From Petunia secreta (Eukaryota > Streptophyta > Magnoliopsida > Solanales > Solanaceae): a DNA stretch of 64,000 nt. The DNA lies in NCBI GenBank assembly GCA_029990175.1, contig JARKIP010000017.1, positions 16,138,001 to 16,202,000 of the forward strand. The letters are read 5' to 3'. Below the pieces are notes generated by a model. That model was not told the DNA's origin and ran no database searches. It worked only from the letters and a program-made list of their open reading frames with translations. Below, piece by piece: positions 33,122-43,353 of this stretch (its first letter is position 1; each line of letters opens with the position of its first letter). The position numbers and the translations under genes were made by a program.

Positions 33122-33127
33122 AAAAAA
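33122..33127 (-). terminator. T6 terminator variant, copy 95
   Basis: A substitution next to the T5 run (C to A on the + strand) extends it to six T. Found only in T52C copies 95, 99 and 130. Confidence 0.85.
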
Positions 33128-33129
33128 GA

Positions 33130-33248
33130 GGGATGCAACACGAGGACTTCCCGGAGGGTCACCCATTCCAGTACTACTCTCGCCCAAGCACGCTTAGCTT
33201 CGGAGTTCTGATGGGATCCGGTGCGTTAGTGCTGGTATGATCGCATCC
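33130..33248 (-). rRNA. 5S rRNA: 5S rRNA gene, copy 95
   Basis: T52C with a lengthened T6 terminator at 33122-33127. Confidence 0.95.
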
Positions 33249-33480
33249 GTCATTCTTTGCGCTCTAACTTCTCTTATCCGTTCCGTGCCCCCGCTAATCT
33301 TTTAAACCTTTAAACCGTCATAACTTTACGCTCGTTCATCCGTTTCGTGCGATTCTTTTTTTCAATTCGAGTAATCTTTCAAGATCTACCTCCACAAGCT
33401 GCCGTAGTCCCGCTTACTAAGACATGCCTTGCACCATTCGCGGATTTACGACCCCGCCCGCCGTTATTTTGGCAAAAAGA

Positions 33481-33599
33481 GGGATGCAACACGAGGACTT
33501 CCCGGAGGGTCACCCATTCCAGTACTACTCTCGCCCAAGCACGCTTAACTTCGGAGTTCTGATGGGATCCGGTGCGTTAGTGCTGGTATGATCGCATCC
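33481..33599 (-). rRNA. 5S rRNA: 5S rRNA gene, copy 96
   Basis: Consensus gene. The spacer has G to A at 33424 (CpG). T5 at 33474-33478. Confidence 0.97.
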
Positions 33600-33831
33600 G
33601 TCATTCTTTGCGCTCTAACTTCTCTTATCCGTTCCGTGCCCCCGCTAATCTTTTAAACCTTTAAACCGTCATAACTTTACGCTCGTTCATCCGTTTCGTG
33701 CGATTCTTTTTTTCAATTCGAGTAATCTTTCAAGATCTACCTCCACAAGCTGCCGTAGTCCCGCTTACTAAGACGTGCCTTGCACCATTCGCGGATTTAC
33801 GACCCCGCCCGCCGTTATTTTGGCAAAAAGA

Positions 33832-33950
33832 GGGATGCAACACGAGGACTTCCCGGAGGGTCACCCATTCCAGTACTACTCTCGCCCAAGCACGCTTAGC
33901 TTCGGAGTTCTGATGGGATCCGGTGCGTTAGTGCTGGTATGATCGCATCC
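33832..33950 (-). rRNA. 5S rRNA: 5S rRNA gene, copy 97
   Basis: T52C; T5 at 33825-33829. Confidence 0.95.
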
Positions 33951-34182
33951 GTCATTCTTTGCGCTCTAACTTCTCTTATCCGTTCCGTGCCCCCGCTAAT
34001 CTTTTAAACCTTTAAACCGTCATAACTTTACGCTCGTTCATCCGTTTCGTGCGATTCTTTTTTTCAATTCGAGTAATCTTTCAAGATCTACCTCCACAAG
34101 CTGCCGTAGTCCCGCTTACTAAGACGTGCCTTGCACCATTCGCGGATTTACGACCCCGCCCGCCGTTATTTTGGCAAAAAGA

Positions 34183-34301
34183 GGGATGCAACACGAGGAC
34201 TTCCCGGAGGGTCACCCATTCCAGTACTACTCTCGCCCAAGCACGCTTAACTTCGGAGTTCTGATGGGATCCGGTGCGTTAGTGCTGGTATGATCGCATC
34301 C
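34183..34301 (-). rRNA. 5S rRNA: 5S rRNA gene, copy 98
   Basis: Consensus; T5 at 34176-34180. Confidence 0.97.
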
Positions 34302-34525
34302 GTCATTCTTTGCGCTCTAACTTCTCTTATCCGTTCCGTGCCCCCGCTAATCTTTTAAACCTTTAAACCGTCATAACTTTACGCTCGTTCATCCGTTTCG
34401 TGCGATTCTTTTTTTCAATTCGAGTAATCTTTCAAGATCTACCTCCACAAGCTGCCGTAGTCCCGCTTACTAAGACGTGCCTTGCACCATTCGCGGATTT
34501 ACGACCCCGCCCGCCGTTATTTTGG

Positions 34526-34531
34526 AAAAAA
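34526..34531 (-). terminator. T6 terminator variant, copy 99
   Basis: Same change as at copy 95, exactly four units away. Confidence 0.85.
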
Positions 34532-34533
34532 GA

Positions 34534-34652
34534 GGGATGCAACACGAGGACTTCCCGGAGGGTCACCCATTCCAGTACTACTCTCGCCCAAGCACGCTTA
34601 GCTTCGGAGTTCTGATGGGATCCGGTGCGTTAGTGCTGGTATGATCGCATCC
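34534..34652 (-). rRNA. 5S rRNA: 5S rRNA gene, copy 99
   Basis: T52C with a T6 terminator at 34526-34531, as in copy 95 four units earlier. Confidence 0.95.
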
Positions 34653-34884
34653 GTCATTCTTTGCGCTCTAACTTCTCTTATCCGTTCCGTGCCCCCGCTA
34701 ATCTTTTAAACCTTTAAACCGTCATAACTTTACGCTCGTTCATCCGTTTCGTGCGATTCTTTTTTTCAATTCGAGTAATCTTTCAAGATCTACCTCCACA
34801 AGCTGCCGTAGTCCCGCTTACTAAGACGTGCCTTGCACCATTCGCGGATTTACGACCCCGCCCGCCGTTATTTTGGCAAAAAGA

Positions 34885-35003
34885 GGGATGCAACACGAGG
34901 ACTTCCCGGAGGGTCACCCATTCCAGTACTACTCTCGCCCAAGCACGCTTAACTTCGGAGTTCTGATGGGATCCGGTGCGTTAGTGCTGGTATGATCGCA
35001 TCC
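34885..35003 (-). rRNA. 5S rRNA: 5S rRNA gene, copy 100
   Basis: Consensus; T5 at 34878-34882. Confidence 0.97.
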
Positions 35004-35235
35004 GTCATTCTTTGCGCTCTAACTTCTCTTATCCGTTCCGTGCCCCCGCTAATCTTTTAAACCTTTAAACCGTCATAACTTTACGCTCGTTCATCCGTTT
35101 CGTGCGATTCTTTTTTTCAATTCGAGTAATCTTTCAAGATCTACCTCCACAAGCTGCCGTAGTCCCGCTTACTAAGACGTGCCTTGCACCATTCGCGGAT
35201 TTACGACCCCGCCCGCCGTTATTTTGGCAAAAAGA

Positions 35236-35354
35236 GGGATGCAACACGAGGACTTCCCGGAGGGTCACCCATTCCAGTACTACTCTCGCCCAAGCACGCT
35301 TAACTTCGGAGTTCTGATAGGATCCGGTGCGTTAGTGCTGGTATGATCGCATCC
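35236..35354 (-). rRNA. 5S rRNA: 5S rRNA gene, copy 101
   Basis: C36T in loop C, seen only here. T5 at 35229-35233. Confidence 0.95.
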
Positions 35355-35586
35355 GTCATTCTTTGCGCTCTAACTTCTCTTATCCGTTCCGTGCCCCCGC
35401 TAATCTTTTAAACCTTTAAACCGTCATAACTTTACGCTCGTTCATCCGTTTCGTGCGATTCTTTTTTTCAATTCGAGTAATCTTTCAAGATCTACCTCCA
35501 CAAGCTGCCGTAGTCCCGCTTACTAAGACGTGCCTTGCACCATTCGCGGATTTACGACCCCGCCCGCCGTTATTTTGGCAAAAAGA

Positions 35587-35705
35587 GGGATGCAACACGA
35601 GGACTTCCCGGAGGGTCACCCATTCCAGTACTACTCTCGCCCAAGCACGCTTAGCTTCGGAGTTCTGATGGGATCCGGTGCGTTAGTGCTGGTATGATCG
35701 CATCC
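35587..35705 (-). rRNA. 5S rRNA: 5S rRNA gene, copy 102
   Basis: T52C; T5 at 35580-35584. Confidence 0.95.
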
Positions 35706-35937
35706 GTCATTCTTTGCGCTCTAACTTCTCTTATCCGTTCCGTGCCCCCGCTAATCTTTTAAACCTTTAAACCGTCATAACTTTACGCTCGTTCATCCGT
35801 TTCGTGCGATTCTTTTTTTCAATTCGAGTAATCTTTCAAGATCTACCTCCACAAGCTGCCGTAGTCCCGCTTACTAAGACGTGCCTTGCACCATTCGCGG
35901 ATTTACGACCCCGCCCGCCGTTATTTTGGCAAAAAGA

Positions 35938-36056
35938 GGGATGCAACACGAGGACTTCCCGGAGGGTCACCCATTCCAGTACTACTCTCGCCCAAGCACG
36001 CTTAGCTTCGGAGTTCTGATGGGATCCGGTGCGTTAGTGCTGGTATGATCGCATCC
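35938..36056 (-). rRNA. 5S rRNA: 5S rRNA gene, copy 103
   Basis: T52C; T5 at 35931-35935. Confidence 0.95.
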
Positions 36057-36288
36057 GTCATTCTTTGCGCTCTAACTTCTCTTATCCGTTCCGTGCCCCC
36101 GCTAATCTTTTAAACCTTTAAACCGTCATAACTTTACGCTCGTTCATCCGTTTCGTGCGATTCTTTTTTTCAATTCGAGTAATCTTTCAAGATCTACCTC
36201 CACAAGCTGCCGTAGTCCCGCTTACTAAGACGTGCCTTGCACCATTCGCGGATTTACGACCCCGCCCGCCGTTATTTTGGCAAAAAGA

Positions 36289-36407
36289 GGGATGCAACAC
36301 GAGGACTTCCCGGAGGGTCACCCATTCCAGTACTACTCTCGCCCAAGCACGCTTAACTTCGGAGTTCTGATGGGATCCGGTGCGTTAGTGCTGGTATGAT
36401 CGCATCC
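36289..36407 (-). rRNA. 5S rRNA: 5S rRNA gene, copy 104
   Basis: Consensus; T5 at 36282-36286. Confidence 0.97.
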
Positions 36408-36639
36408 GTCATTCTTTGCGCTCTAACTTCTCTTATCCGTTCCGTGCCCCCGCTAATCTTTTAAACCTTTAAACCGTCATAACTTTACGCTCGTTCATCC
36501 GTTTCGTGCGATTCTTTTTTTCAATTCGAGTAATCTTTCAAGATCTACCTCCACAAGCTGCCGTAGTCCCGCTTACTAAGACGTGCCTTGCACCATTCGC
36601 GGATTTACGACCCCGCCCGCCGTTATTTTGGCAAAAAGA

Positions 36640-36758
36640 GGGATGCAACACGAGGACTTCCCGGAGGGTCACCCATTCCAGTACTACTCTCGCCCAAGCA
36701 CGCTTAACTTCGGAGTTCTGATGGGATCCGGTGCGTTAGTGCTGGTATGATCGCATCC
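36640..36758 (-). rRNA. 5S rRNA: 5S rRNA gene, copy 105
   Basis: Consensus; T5 at 36633-36637. Confidence 0.97.
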
Positions 36759-36983
36759 GTCATTCTTTGCGCTCTAACTTCTCTTATCCGTTCCGTGCCC
36801 CCGCTAATCTTTTAAACCTTTAAACCGTCATAACTTTACGCTCGTTCATCCGTTTCGTGCGATTCTTTTTTTCAATTCGAGTAATCTTTCAAGATCTACC
36901 TCCACAAGCTGCCGTAGTCCCGCTTACTAAGACGTGCCTTGCACCATTCGCGGATTTACGACCCCGCCCGCCGTTATTTTGGC

Positions 36984-36990
36984 AAAAAAA
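36984..36990 (-). terminator. T7 terminator variant, copy 106
   Basis: The C between the gene's trailing T and the T5 run is replaced by T, giving seven T directly after ATCCC. Always linked to A37T in the gene. Confidence 0.88.
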
Positions 36991-37109
36991 GGGATGCAAC
37001 ACGAGGACTTCCCGGAGGGTCACCCATTCCAGTACTACTCTCGCCCAAGCACGCTTAACTTCGGAGTTCTGAAGGGATCCGGTGCGTTAGTGCTGGTATG
37101 ATCGCATCC
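36991..37109 (-). rRNA. 5S rRNA: 5S rRNA gene, copy 106
   Basis: A37T in loop C, linked to a T7 terminator directly abutting the gene (36984-36990). First element of the deletion-unit haplotype. Confidence 0.95.
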
Positions 37110-37341
37110 GTCATTCTTTGCGCTCTAACTTCTCTTATCCGTTCCGTGCCCCCGCTAATCTTTTAAACCTTTAAACCGTCATAACTTTACGCTCGTTCAT
37201 CCGTTTCGTGCGATTCTTTTTTTCAATTCGACTAATCTTTCAAGATCTACCTCCACAAGCTGCCGTAGTCCCGCTTACTAAGACGTGCCTTGCACCATTC
37301 GCGGATTTACGACCCCGCCCGCCGTTATTTTGGCAAAAAGA

Positions 37342-37460
37342 GGGATGCAACACGAGGACTTCCCGGAGGGTCACCCATTCCAGTACTACTCTCGCCCAAG
37401 CACGCTTAGCTTCGGAGTTCTGATGGGATCCGGTGCGTTAGTGCTGGTATGATCGCATCC
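37342..37460 (-). rRNA. 5S rRNA: 5S rRNA gene, copy 107
   Basis: T52C; spacer marker attcgaC (G to C) and upstream A to G at 37540. Its T5 (37335-37339) is the first stop that polymerase from copy 108 would meet. Confidence 0.95.
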
Positions 37461-37616
37461 GTCATTCTTTGCGCTCTAACTTCTCTTATCCGTTCCGTGC
37501 CCCCGCTAATCTTTTAAACCTTTAAACCGTCATAACTTTGCGCTCGTTCATCCGTTTCGTGCGATTCTTTTTTTCAATTCGAGTAATCTTTCAAGATCTA
37601 CCTCCACAAGCTGCCG

Positions 37617-37620
37617 TAGG
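37617..37620. other. 74-bp deletion junction, copy 108
   Basis: The spacer text ...ccgtag joins directly to ggatgc. Compared with neighbours, 74 bp are missing, running from after ccgtag through the T5 terminator. An AG dinucleotide at both ends makes a 2-bp microhomology, so the exact breakpoint is ambiguous by 2 bp. Confidence 0.95.
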
Positions 37621-37737
37621 GATGCAACACGAGGACTTCCCGGAGGGTCACCCATTCCAGTACTACTCTCGCCCAAGCACGCTTAACTTCGGAGTTCTGA
37701 TGGGATCCGGTGCGTTAGTGCTGGTATGATCGCATCC
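37619..37737 (-). rRNA. 5S rRNA: 5S rRNA gene, copy 108, terminator deleted
   Basis: Consensus over all 119 nt, but the 74 bp immediately 3' of the gene are gone, including the T5 terminator. No run of four T follows on the transcribed strand until copy 107's terminator, predicting a read-through transcript of about 400 nt. The upstream spacer has C to T at 37796. Confidence 0.93.
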
Positions 37738-37969
37738 GTCATTCTTTGCGCTCTAACTTCTCTTATCCGTTCCGTGCCCCCGCTAATCTTTTAAATCTTT
37801 AAACCGTCATAACTTTACGCTCGTTCATCCGTTTCGTGCGATTCTTTTTTTCAATTCGAGTAATCTTTCAAGATCTACCTCCACAAGCTGCCGTAGTCCC
37901 GCTTACTAAGACGTGCCTTGCACCATTCGCGGATTTACGACCCCGCCCGCCGTTATTTTGGCAAAAAGA

Positions 37970-38088
37970 GGGATGCAACACGAGGACTTCCCGGAGGGTC
38001 ACCCATTCCAGTACTACTCTCGCCCAAGCACGCTTAACTTCGGAGTTCTGATGGGATCCGGTGCGTTAGTGCTGGTATGATCGCATCC
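37970..38088 (-). rRNA. 5S rRNA: 5S rRNA gene, copy 109
   Basis: Consensus; T5 at 37963-37967. Confidence 0.97.
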
Positions 38089-38320
38089 GTCATTCTTTGC
38101 GCTCTAACTTCTCTTATCCGTTCCGTGCCCCCGCTAATCTTTTAAACCTTTAAACCGTCATAACTTTACGCTCGTTCATCCGTTTCGTGCGATTCTTTTT
38201 TTCAATTCGAGTAATCTTTCAAGATCTACCTCCACAAGCTGCCGTAGTCCCGCTTACTAAGACGTGCCTTGCACCATTCGCGGATTTACGACCCCGCCCG
38301 CCGTTATTTTGGCAAAAAGA

Positions 38321-38439
38321 GGGATGCAACACGAGGACTTCCCGGAGGGTCACCCATTCCAGTACTACTCTCGCCCAAGCACGCTTAACTTCGAAGTTCT
38401 GATGGGATCCGGTGCGTTAGTGCTGGTATGATCGCATCC
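38321..38439 (-). rRNA. 5S rRNA: 5S rRNA gene, copy 110
   Basis: C46T; G31-C46 of helix III becomes a G-U wobble, so pairing is kept. First of nine such copies. T5 at 38314-38318. Confidence 0.95.
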
Positions 38440-38671
38440 GTCATTCTTTGCGCTCTAACTTCTCTTATCCGTTCCGTGCCCCCGCTAATCTTTTAAACCT
38501 TTAAACCGTCATAACTTTACGCTCGTTCATCCGTTTCGTGCGATTCTTTTTTTCAATTCGAGTAATCTTTCAAGATCTACCTCCACAAGCTGCCGTAGTC
38601 CCGCTTACTAAGACGTGCCTTGCACCATTCGCGGATTTACGACCCCGCCCGCCGTTATTTTGGCAAAAAGA

Positions 38672-38790
38672 GGGATGCAACACGAGGACTTCCCGGAGGG
38701 TCACCCATTCCAGTACTACTCTCGCCCAAGCACGCTTAACTTCGGAGTTCTGATGGGATCCGGTGCGTTAGTGCTGGTATGATCGCATCC
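38672..38790 (-). rRNA. 5S rRNA: 5S rRNA gene, copy 111
   Basis: Consensus; T5 at 38665-38669. Confidence 0.97.
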
Positions 38791-39015
38791 GTCATTCTTT
38801 GCGCTCTAACTTCTCTTATCCGTTCCGTGCCCCCGCTAATCTTTTAAACCTTTAAACCGTCATAACTTTACGCTCGTTCATCCGTTTCGTGCGATTCTTT
38901 TTTTCAATTCGAGTAATCTTTCAAGATCTACCTCCACAAGCTGCCGTAGTCCCGCTTACTAAGACGTGCCTTGCACCATTCGCGGATTTACGACCCCGCC
39001 CGCCGTTATTTTGGC

Positions 39016-39022
39016 AAAAAAA
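39016..39022 (-). terminator. T7 terminator variant, copy 112
   Basis: Same T7 as copy 106; linked A37T present. Confidence 0.88.
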
Positions 39023-39141
39023 GGGATGCAACACGAGGACTTCCCGGAGGGTCACCCATTCCAGTACTACTCTCGCCCAAGCACGCTTAACTTCGGAGTT
39101 CTGAAGGGATCCGGTGCGTTAGTGCTGGTATGATCGCATCC
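39023..39141 (-). rRNA. 5S rRNA: 5S rRNA gene, copy 112
   Basis: A37T with T7 terminator at 39016-39022. Confidence 0.95.
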
Positions 39142-39373
39142 GTCATTCTTTGCGCTCTAACTTCTCTTATCCGTTCCGTGCCCCCGCTAATCTTTTAAAC
39201 CTTTAAACCGTCATAACTTTACGCTCGTTCATCCGTTTCGTGCGATTCTTTTTTTCAATTCGACTAATCTTTCAAGATCTACCTCCACAAGCTGCCGTAG
39301 TCCCGCTTACTAAGACGTGCCTTGCACCATTCGCGGATTTACGACCCCGCCCGCCGTTATTTTGGCAAAAAGA

Positions 39374-39492
39374 GGGATGCAACACGAGGACTTCCCGGAG
39401 GGTCACCCATTCCAGTACTACTCTCGCCCAAGCACGCTTAACTTCGGAGTTCTGATGGGATCCGGTGCGTTAGTGCTGGTATGATCGCATCC
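39374..39492 (-). rRNA. 5S rRNA: 5S rRNA gene, copy 113
   Basis: Consensus gene with the attcgaC spacer marker but without T52C or the tail change: a chimera relative to copy 107. T5 at 39367-39371. Confidence 0.96.
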
Positions 39493-39724
39493 GTCATTCT
39501 TTGCGCTCTAACTTCTCTTATCCGTTCCGTGCCCCCGCTAATCTTTTAAACCTTTAAACCGTCATAACTTTACGCTCGTTCATCCGTTTCGTGCGATTCT
39601 TTTTTTCAATTCGAGTAATCTTTCAAGATCTACCTCCACAAGCTGCCGTAGTCCCGCTTACTAAGACGTGCCTTGCACCATTCGCGGATTTACGACCCCG
39701 CCCGCCGTTATTTTGGCAAAAAGA

Positions 39725-39843
39725 GGGATGCAACACGAGGACTTCCCGGAGGGTCACCCATTCCAGTACTACTCTCGCCCAAGCACGCTTAACTTCGGAG
39801 TTCTGATGGGATCCGGTGCGTTAGTGCTGGTATGATCGCATCC
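39725..39843 (-). rRNA. 5S rRNA: 5S rRNA gene, copy 114
   Basis: Consensus; T5 at 39718-39722. Confidence 0.97.
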
Positions 39844-40075
39844 GTCATTCTTTGCGCTCTAACTTCTCTTATCCGTTCCGTGCCCCCGCTAATCTTTTAA
39901 ACCTTTAAACCGTCATAACTTTACGCTCGTTCATCCGTTTCGTGCGATTCTTTTTTTCAATTCGAGTAATCTTTCAAGATCTACCTCCACAAGCTGCCGT
40001 AGTCCCGCTTACTAAGACGTGCCTTGAACCATTCGCAGATTTACGACCCCGCCCGCCGTTATTTTGGCAAAAAGA

Positions 40076-40194
40076 GGGATGCAACACGAGGACTTCCCGG
40101 AGGGTCACCCATTCCAGTACTACTCTCGCCCAAGCACGCTTAACTTCGGAGTTCTGATGGGATCCGGTGCGTTAGTGCTGGTATGATCGCATCC
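40076..40194 (-). rRNA. 5S rRNA: 5S rRNA gene, copy 115
   Basis: Consensus gene with the spacer markers of copies 77 and 80 (tgAacc, cgcAga, upstream CAA). Left end of the large duplication, copy 2. T5 at 40069-40073. Confidence 0.97.
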
Positions 40195-40426
40195 GTCATT
40201 CTTTGCGCTCTAACTTCTCTTATCCGTTCCCAACCCCCGCTAATCTTTTAAACCTTTAAACCGTCATAACTTTACGCTCGTTCATCCGTTTCGTGCGATT
40301 CTTTTTTTCAATTCGAGTAATCTTTCAAGATCTACCTCCACAAGCTGCCGTAGTCCCGCTTACTAAGACGTGCCTTGCACCATTCGCGGATTTACGACCC
40401 CGCCCGCCGTTATTTTGGCAAAAAGA

Positions 40427-40545
40427 GGGATGCAACACGAGGACTTCCCGGAGGGTCACCCATTCCAGTACTACTCTCGCCCAAGCACGCTTAACTTCGG
40501 AGTTCTGATGGGATCCGGTGCGTTAGTGCTGGTATGATCGCATCC
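40427..40545 (-). rRNA. 5S rRNA: 5S rRNA gene, copy 116
   Basis: Consensus; T5 at 40420-40424. Confidence 0.97.
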
Positions 40546-40777
40546 GTCATTCTTTGCGCTCTAACTTCTCTTATCCGTTCCGTGCCCCCGCTAATCTTTT
40601 AAACCTTTAAACCGTCATAACTTTACGCTCGTTCATCCGTTTCGTGCGATTCTTTTTTTCAATTCGAGTAATCTTTCAAGATCTACCTCCACAAGCTGCC
40701 GTAGTCCCGCTTACTAAGACGTGCCTTGCACCATTCGCGGATTTACGACCCCGCCCGCCGTTATTTTGGCAAAAAGA

Positions 40778-40896
40778 GGGATGCAACACGAGGACTTCCC
40801 GGAGGGTCACCCATTCCAGTACTACTCTCGCCACAACACGCTTAACTTTGGAGTTCTGATGGGATCCGGTGCGTTAGTGCTGGTATGATCGCATCC
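40778..40896 (-). rRNA. 5S rRNA: 5S rRNA gene copy 117, probably impaired
   Basis: G48A, T63G and G64T as in copy 82 plus C61T, which turns helix II pair G17-C61 into G-U. Four changes, three of them in box A; probable pseudogene that has decayed further since duplication. T5 at 40771-40775. Confidence 0.78.
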
Positions 40897-41128
40897 GTCA
40901 TTCTTTGCGCTCTAACTTCTCTTATCCGTTCCGTGCCCCCGCTAATCTTTTAAACCTTTAAACCGTCATAACTTTACGCTCGTTCATCCGTTTCGTGCGA
41001 TTCTTTTTTTCAATTCGAGTAATCTTTCAAGATCTACCTCCACAAGCTGCCGTAGTCCCGCTTACTAAGGCGTGCCTTGCACCATTCGCGGATTTACGAC
41101 CCCGCCCGCCGTTATTTTGGCAAAAAGA

Positions 41129-41247
41129 GGGATGCAACACGAGGACTTCCCGGAGGGTCACCCATTCCAGTACTACTCTCGCCCAAGCACGCTTAACTTC
41201 GGAGTTCTGATGGGATCCGGTGCGTTAGTGCTGGTATGATCGCATCC
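41129..41247 (-). rRNA. 5S rRNA: 5S rRNA gene, copy 118
   Basis: Consensus gene; aaGgcg spacer marker. T5 at 41122-41126. Confidence 0.97.
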
Positions 41248-41479
41248 GTCATTCTTTGCGCTCTAACTTCTCTTATCCGTTCCGTGCCCCCGCTAATCTT
41301 TTAAACCTTTAAACCGTCATAACTTTACGCTCGTTCATCCGTTTCGTGCGATTCTTTTTTTCAATTCGAGTAATCTTTCAAGATCTACCTCCACAAGCTG
41401 CCGTAGTCCCGCTTACTAAGACGTGCCTTGCACCATTCGCGGATTTACGACCCCGCCCGCCGTTATTTTGGCAAAAAGA

Positions 41480-41598
41480 GGGATGCAACACGAGGACTTC
41501 CCGGAGGGTCACCCATTCCAGTACTACTCTCGCCCAAGCACGCTTAACTTCGGAGTTCTGATGGGATCCGGTGCGTTAGTGCTGGTATGATCGCATCC
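41480..41598 (-). rRNA. 5S rRNA: 5S rRNA gene, copy 119
   Basis: Consensus; lacks the upstream change of its counterpart copy 84. T5 at 41473-41477. Confidence 0.97.
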
Positions 41599-41830
41599 GT
41601 CATTCTTTGCGCTCTAACTTCTCTTATCCGTTCCGTGCCCCCGCTAATCTTTTAAACCTTTAAACCGTCATAACTTTACGCTCGTTCATCCGTTTCGTGC
41701 GATTCTTTTTTTCAATTCGAGTAATCTTTCAAGATCTACCTCCACAAGCTGCCGTAGTCCCGCTTACTAAGGCGTGCCTTGCACCATTCGCGGATTTACG
41801 ACCCCGCCCGCCGTTATTTTGGCAAAAAGA

Positions 41831-41949
41831 GGGATGCAACACGAGGACTTCCCGGAGGGTCACCCATTCCAGTACTACTCTCGCCCAAGCACGCTTAACT
41901 TCGGAGTTCTGATGGGATCCGGTGCGTTAGTGCTGGTATGATCGCATCC
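41831..41949 (-). rRNA. 5S rRNA: 5S rRNA gene, copy 120
   Basis: Consensus gene; aaGgcg spacer marker. T5 at 41824-41828. Confidence 0.97.
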
Positions 41950-42181
41950 GTCATTCTTTGCGCTCTAACTTCTCTTATCCGTTCCGTGCCCCCGCTAATC
42001 TTTTAAACCTTTAAACCGTCATAACTTTACGCTCGTTCATCCGTTTCGTGCGATTCTTTTTTTCAATTCGAGTAGTCTTTCAAGATCTACCTCCACAAGC
42101 TGCCGTAGTCCCGCTTACTAAGACGTGCCTTGCACCATTCGCGGATTTACGACCCCGCCCGCCGTTATTTTGGCAAAAAGA

Positions 42182-42300
42182 GGGATGCAACACGAGGACT
42201 TCCCGGAGGGTCACCCATTCCAGTACTACTCTCGCCCAAGCACGCTTAACTTCGGAGTTCTGATGGGATCCGGTGCGTTAGTGCTGGTATGATCGCATCC
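42182..42300 (-). rRNA. 5S rRNA: 5S rRNA gene, copy 121
   Basis: Consensus gene; gtaGtc spacer marker. T5 at 42175-42179. Confidence 0.97.
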
Positions 42301-42532
42301 GTCATTCTTTGCGCTCTAACTTCTCTTATCCGTTCCGTGCCCCCGCTAATCTTTTAAACCTTTAAACCGTCATAACTTTACGCTCGTTCATCCGTTTCGT
42401 GCGATTCTTTTTTTCAATTCGAGTAATCTTTCAAGATCTACCTCCACAAGCTGCCGTAGTCCCGCTTACTAAGACGTGCCTTGCACCATTCGCGGATTTA
42501 CGACCCCGCCCGCCGTTATTTTGGCAAAAAGA

Positions 42533-42651
42533 GGGATGCAACACGAGGACTTCCCGGAGGGTCACCCATTCCAGTACTACTCTCGCCCAAGCACGCTTAA
42601 CTTCGGAGTTCTGATGGGATCCGGTGCGTTAGTGCTGGTATGATCGCATCC
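42533..42651 (-). rRNA. 5S rRNA: 5S rRNA gene, copy 122
   Basis: Consensus; T5 at 42526-42530. Confidence 0.97.
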
Positions 42652-42883
42652 GTCATTCTTTGCGCTCTAACTTCTCTTATCCGTTCCGTGCCCCCGCTAA
42701 TCTTTTAAACCTTTAAACCGTCATAACTTTACGCTCGTTCATCCGTTTCGTGCGATTCTTTTTTTCAATTCGAGTAATCTTTCAAGATCTACCTCCACAA
42801 GCTGCCGTAGTCCCGCTTACTAAGACGTGCCTTGCACCATTCGCGGATTTACGACCCCGCCCGCCGTTATTTTGGCAAAAAGA

Positions 42884-43002
42884 GGGATGCAACACGAGGA
42901 CTTCCCGGAGGGTCACCCATTCCAGTACTACTCTCGCCCAAGCACGCTTAACTTCGGAGTTCTGATGGGATCCGGTGCGTTAGTGCTGGTATGATCGCAT
43001 CC
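42884..43002 (-). rRNA. 5S rRNA: 5S rRNA gene, copy 123
   Basis: Consensus; T5 at 42877-42881. Confidence 0.97.
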
Positions 43003-43234
43003 GTCATTCTTTGCGCTCTAACTTCTCTTATCCGTTCCGTGCCCCCGCTAATCTTTTAAACCTTTAAACCGTCATAACTTTACGCTCGTTCATCCGTTTC
43101 GTGCGATTCTTTTTTTCAATTCGAGTAATCTTTCAAGATCTACCTCCACAAGCTGCCGTAGTCCCGCTTACTAAGACGTGCCTTGCACCATTCGCGGATT
43201 TACGACCCCGCCCGCCGTTATTTTGGCAAAAAGA

Positions 43235-43353
43235 GGGATGCAACACGAGGACTTCCCGGAGGGTCACCCATTCCAGTACTACTCTCGCCCAAGCACGCTT
43301 AACTTCGGAGTTCTGATGGGATCCGGTGCGTTAGTGCTGGTATGATCGCATCC
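43235..43353 (-). rRNA. 5S rRNA: 5S rRNA gene, copy 124
   Basis: Consensus; T5 at 43228-43232. Confidence 0.97.

Larger units (their letters stand above)
27731..39239. repeat. Large segmental duplication, copy 1 (copies 80-112)
   Basis: About 11.5 kb whose ordered markers recur at 39942-49344: CAA unit, triple-mutant gene, aaGgcg twice, gtaGtc, G58A, T52C series, T6, T7/A37T, deletion unit, C46T, T7/A37T. It has six more units than copy 2, between the T6 and T7 markers. Confidence 0.85.

Noticed and set aside
37538..37729. 63-residue + strand open frames at the four deletion units
   Set aside because: By-product of the 74-bp deletion joining two frames, antisense to the 5S gene.
37559..37835. 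Transposon excision footprint at the deletion units
   Set aside because: The change is a pure loss of 74 bp with 2-bp microhomology; there is no target-site duplication or terminal inverted repeat.
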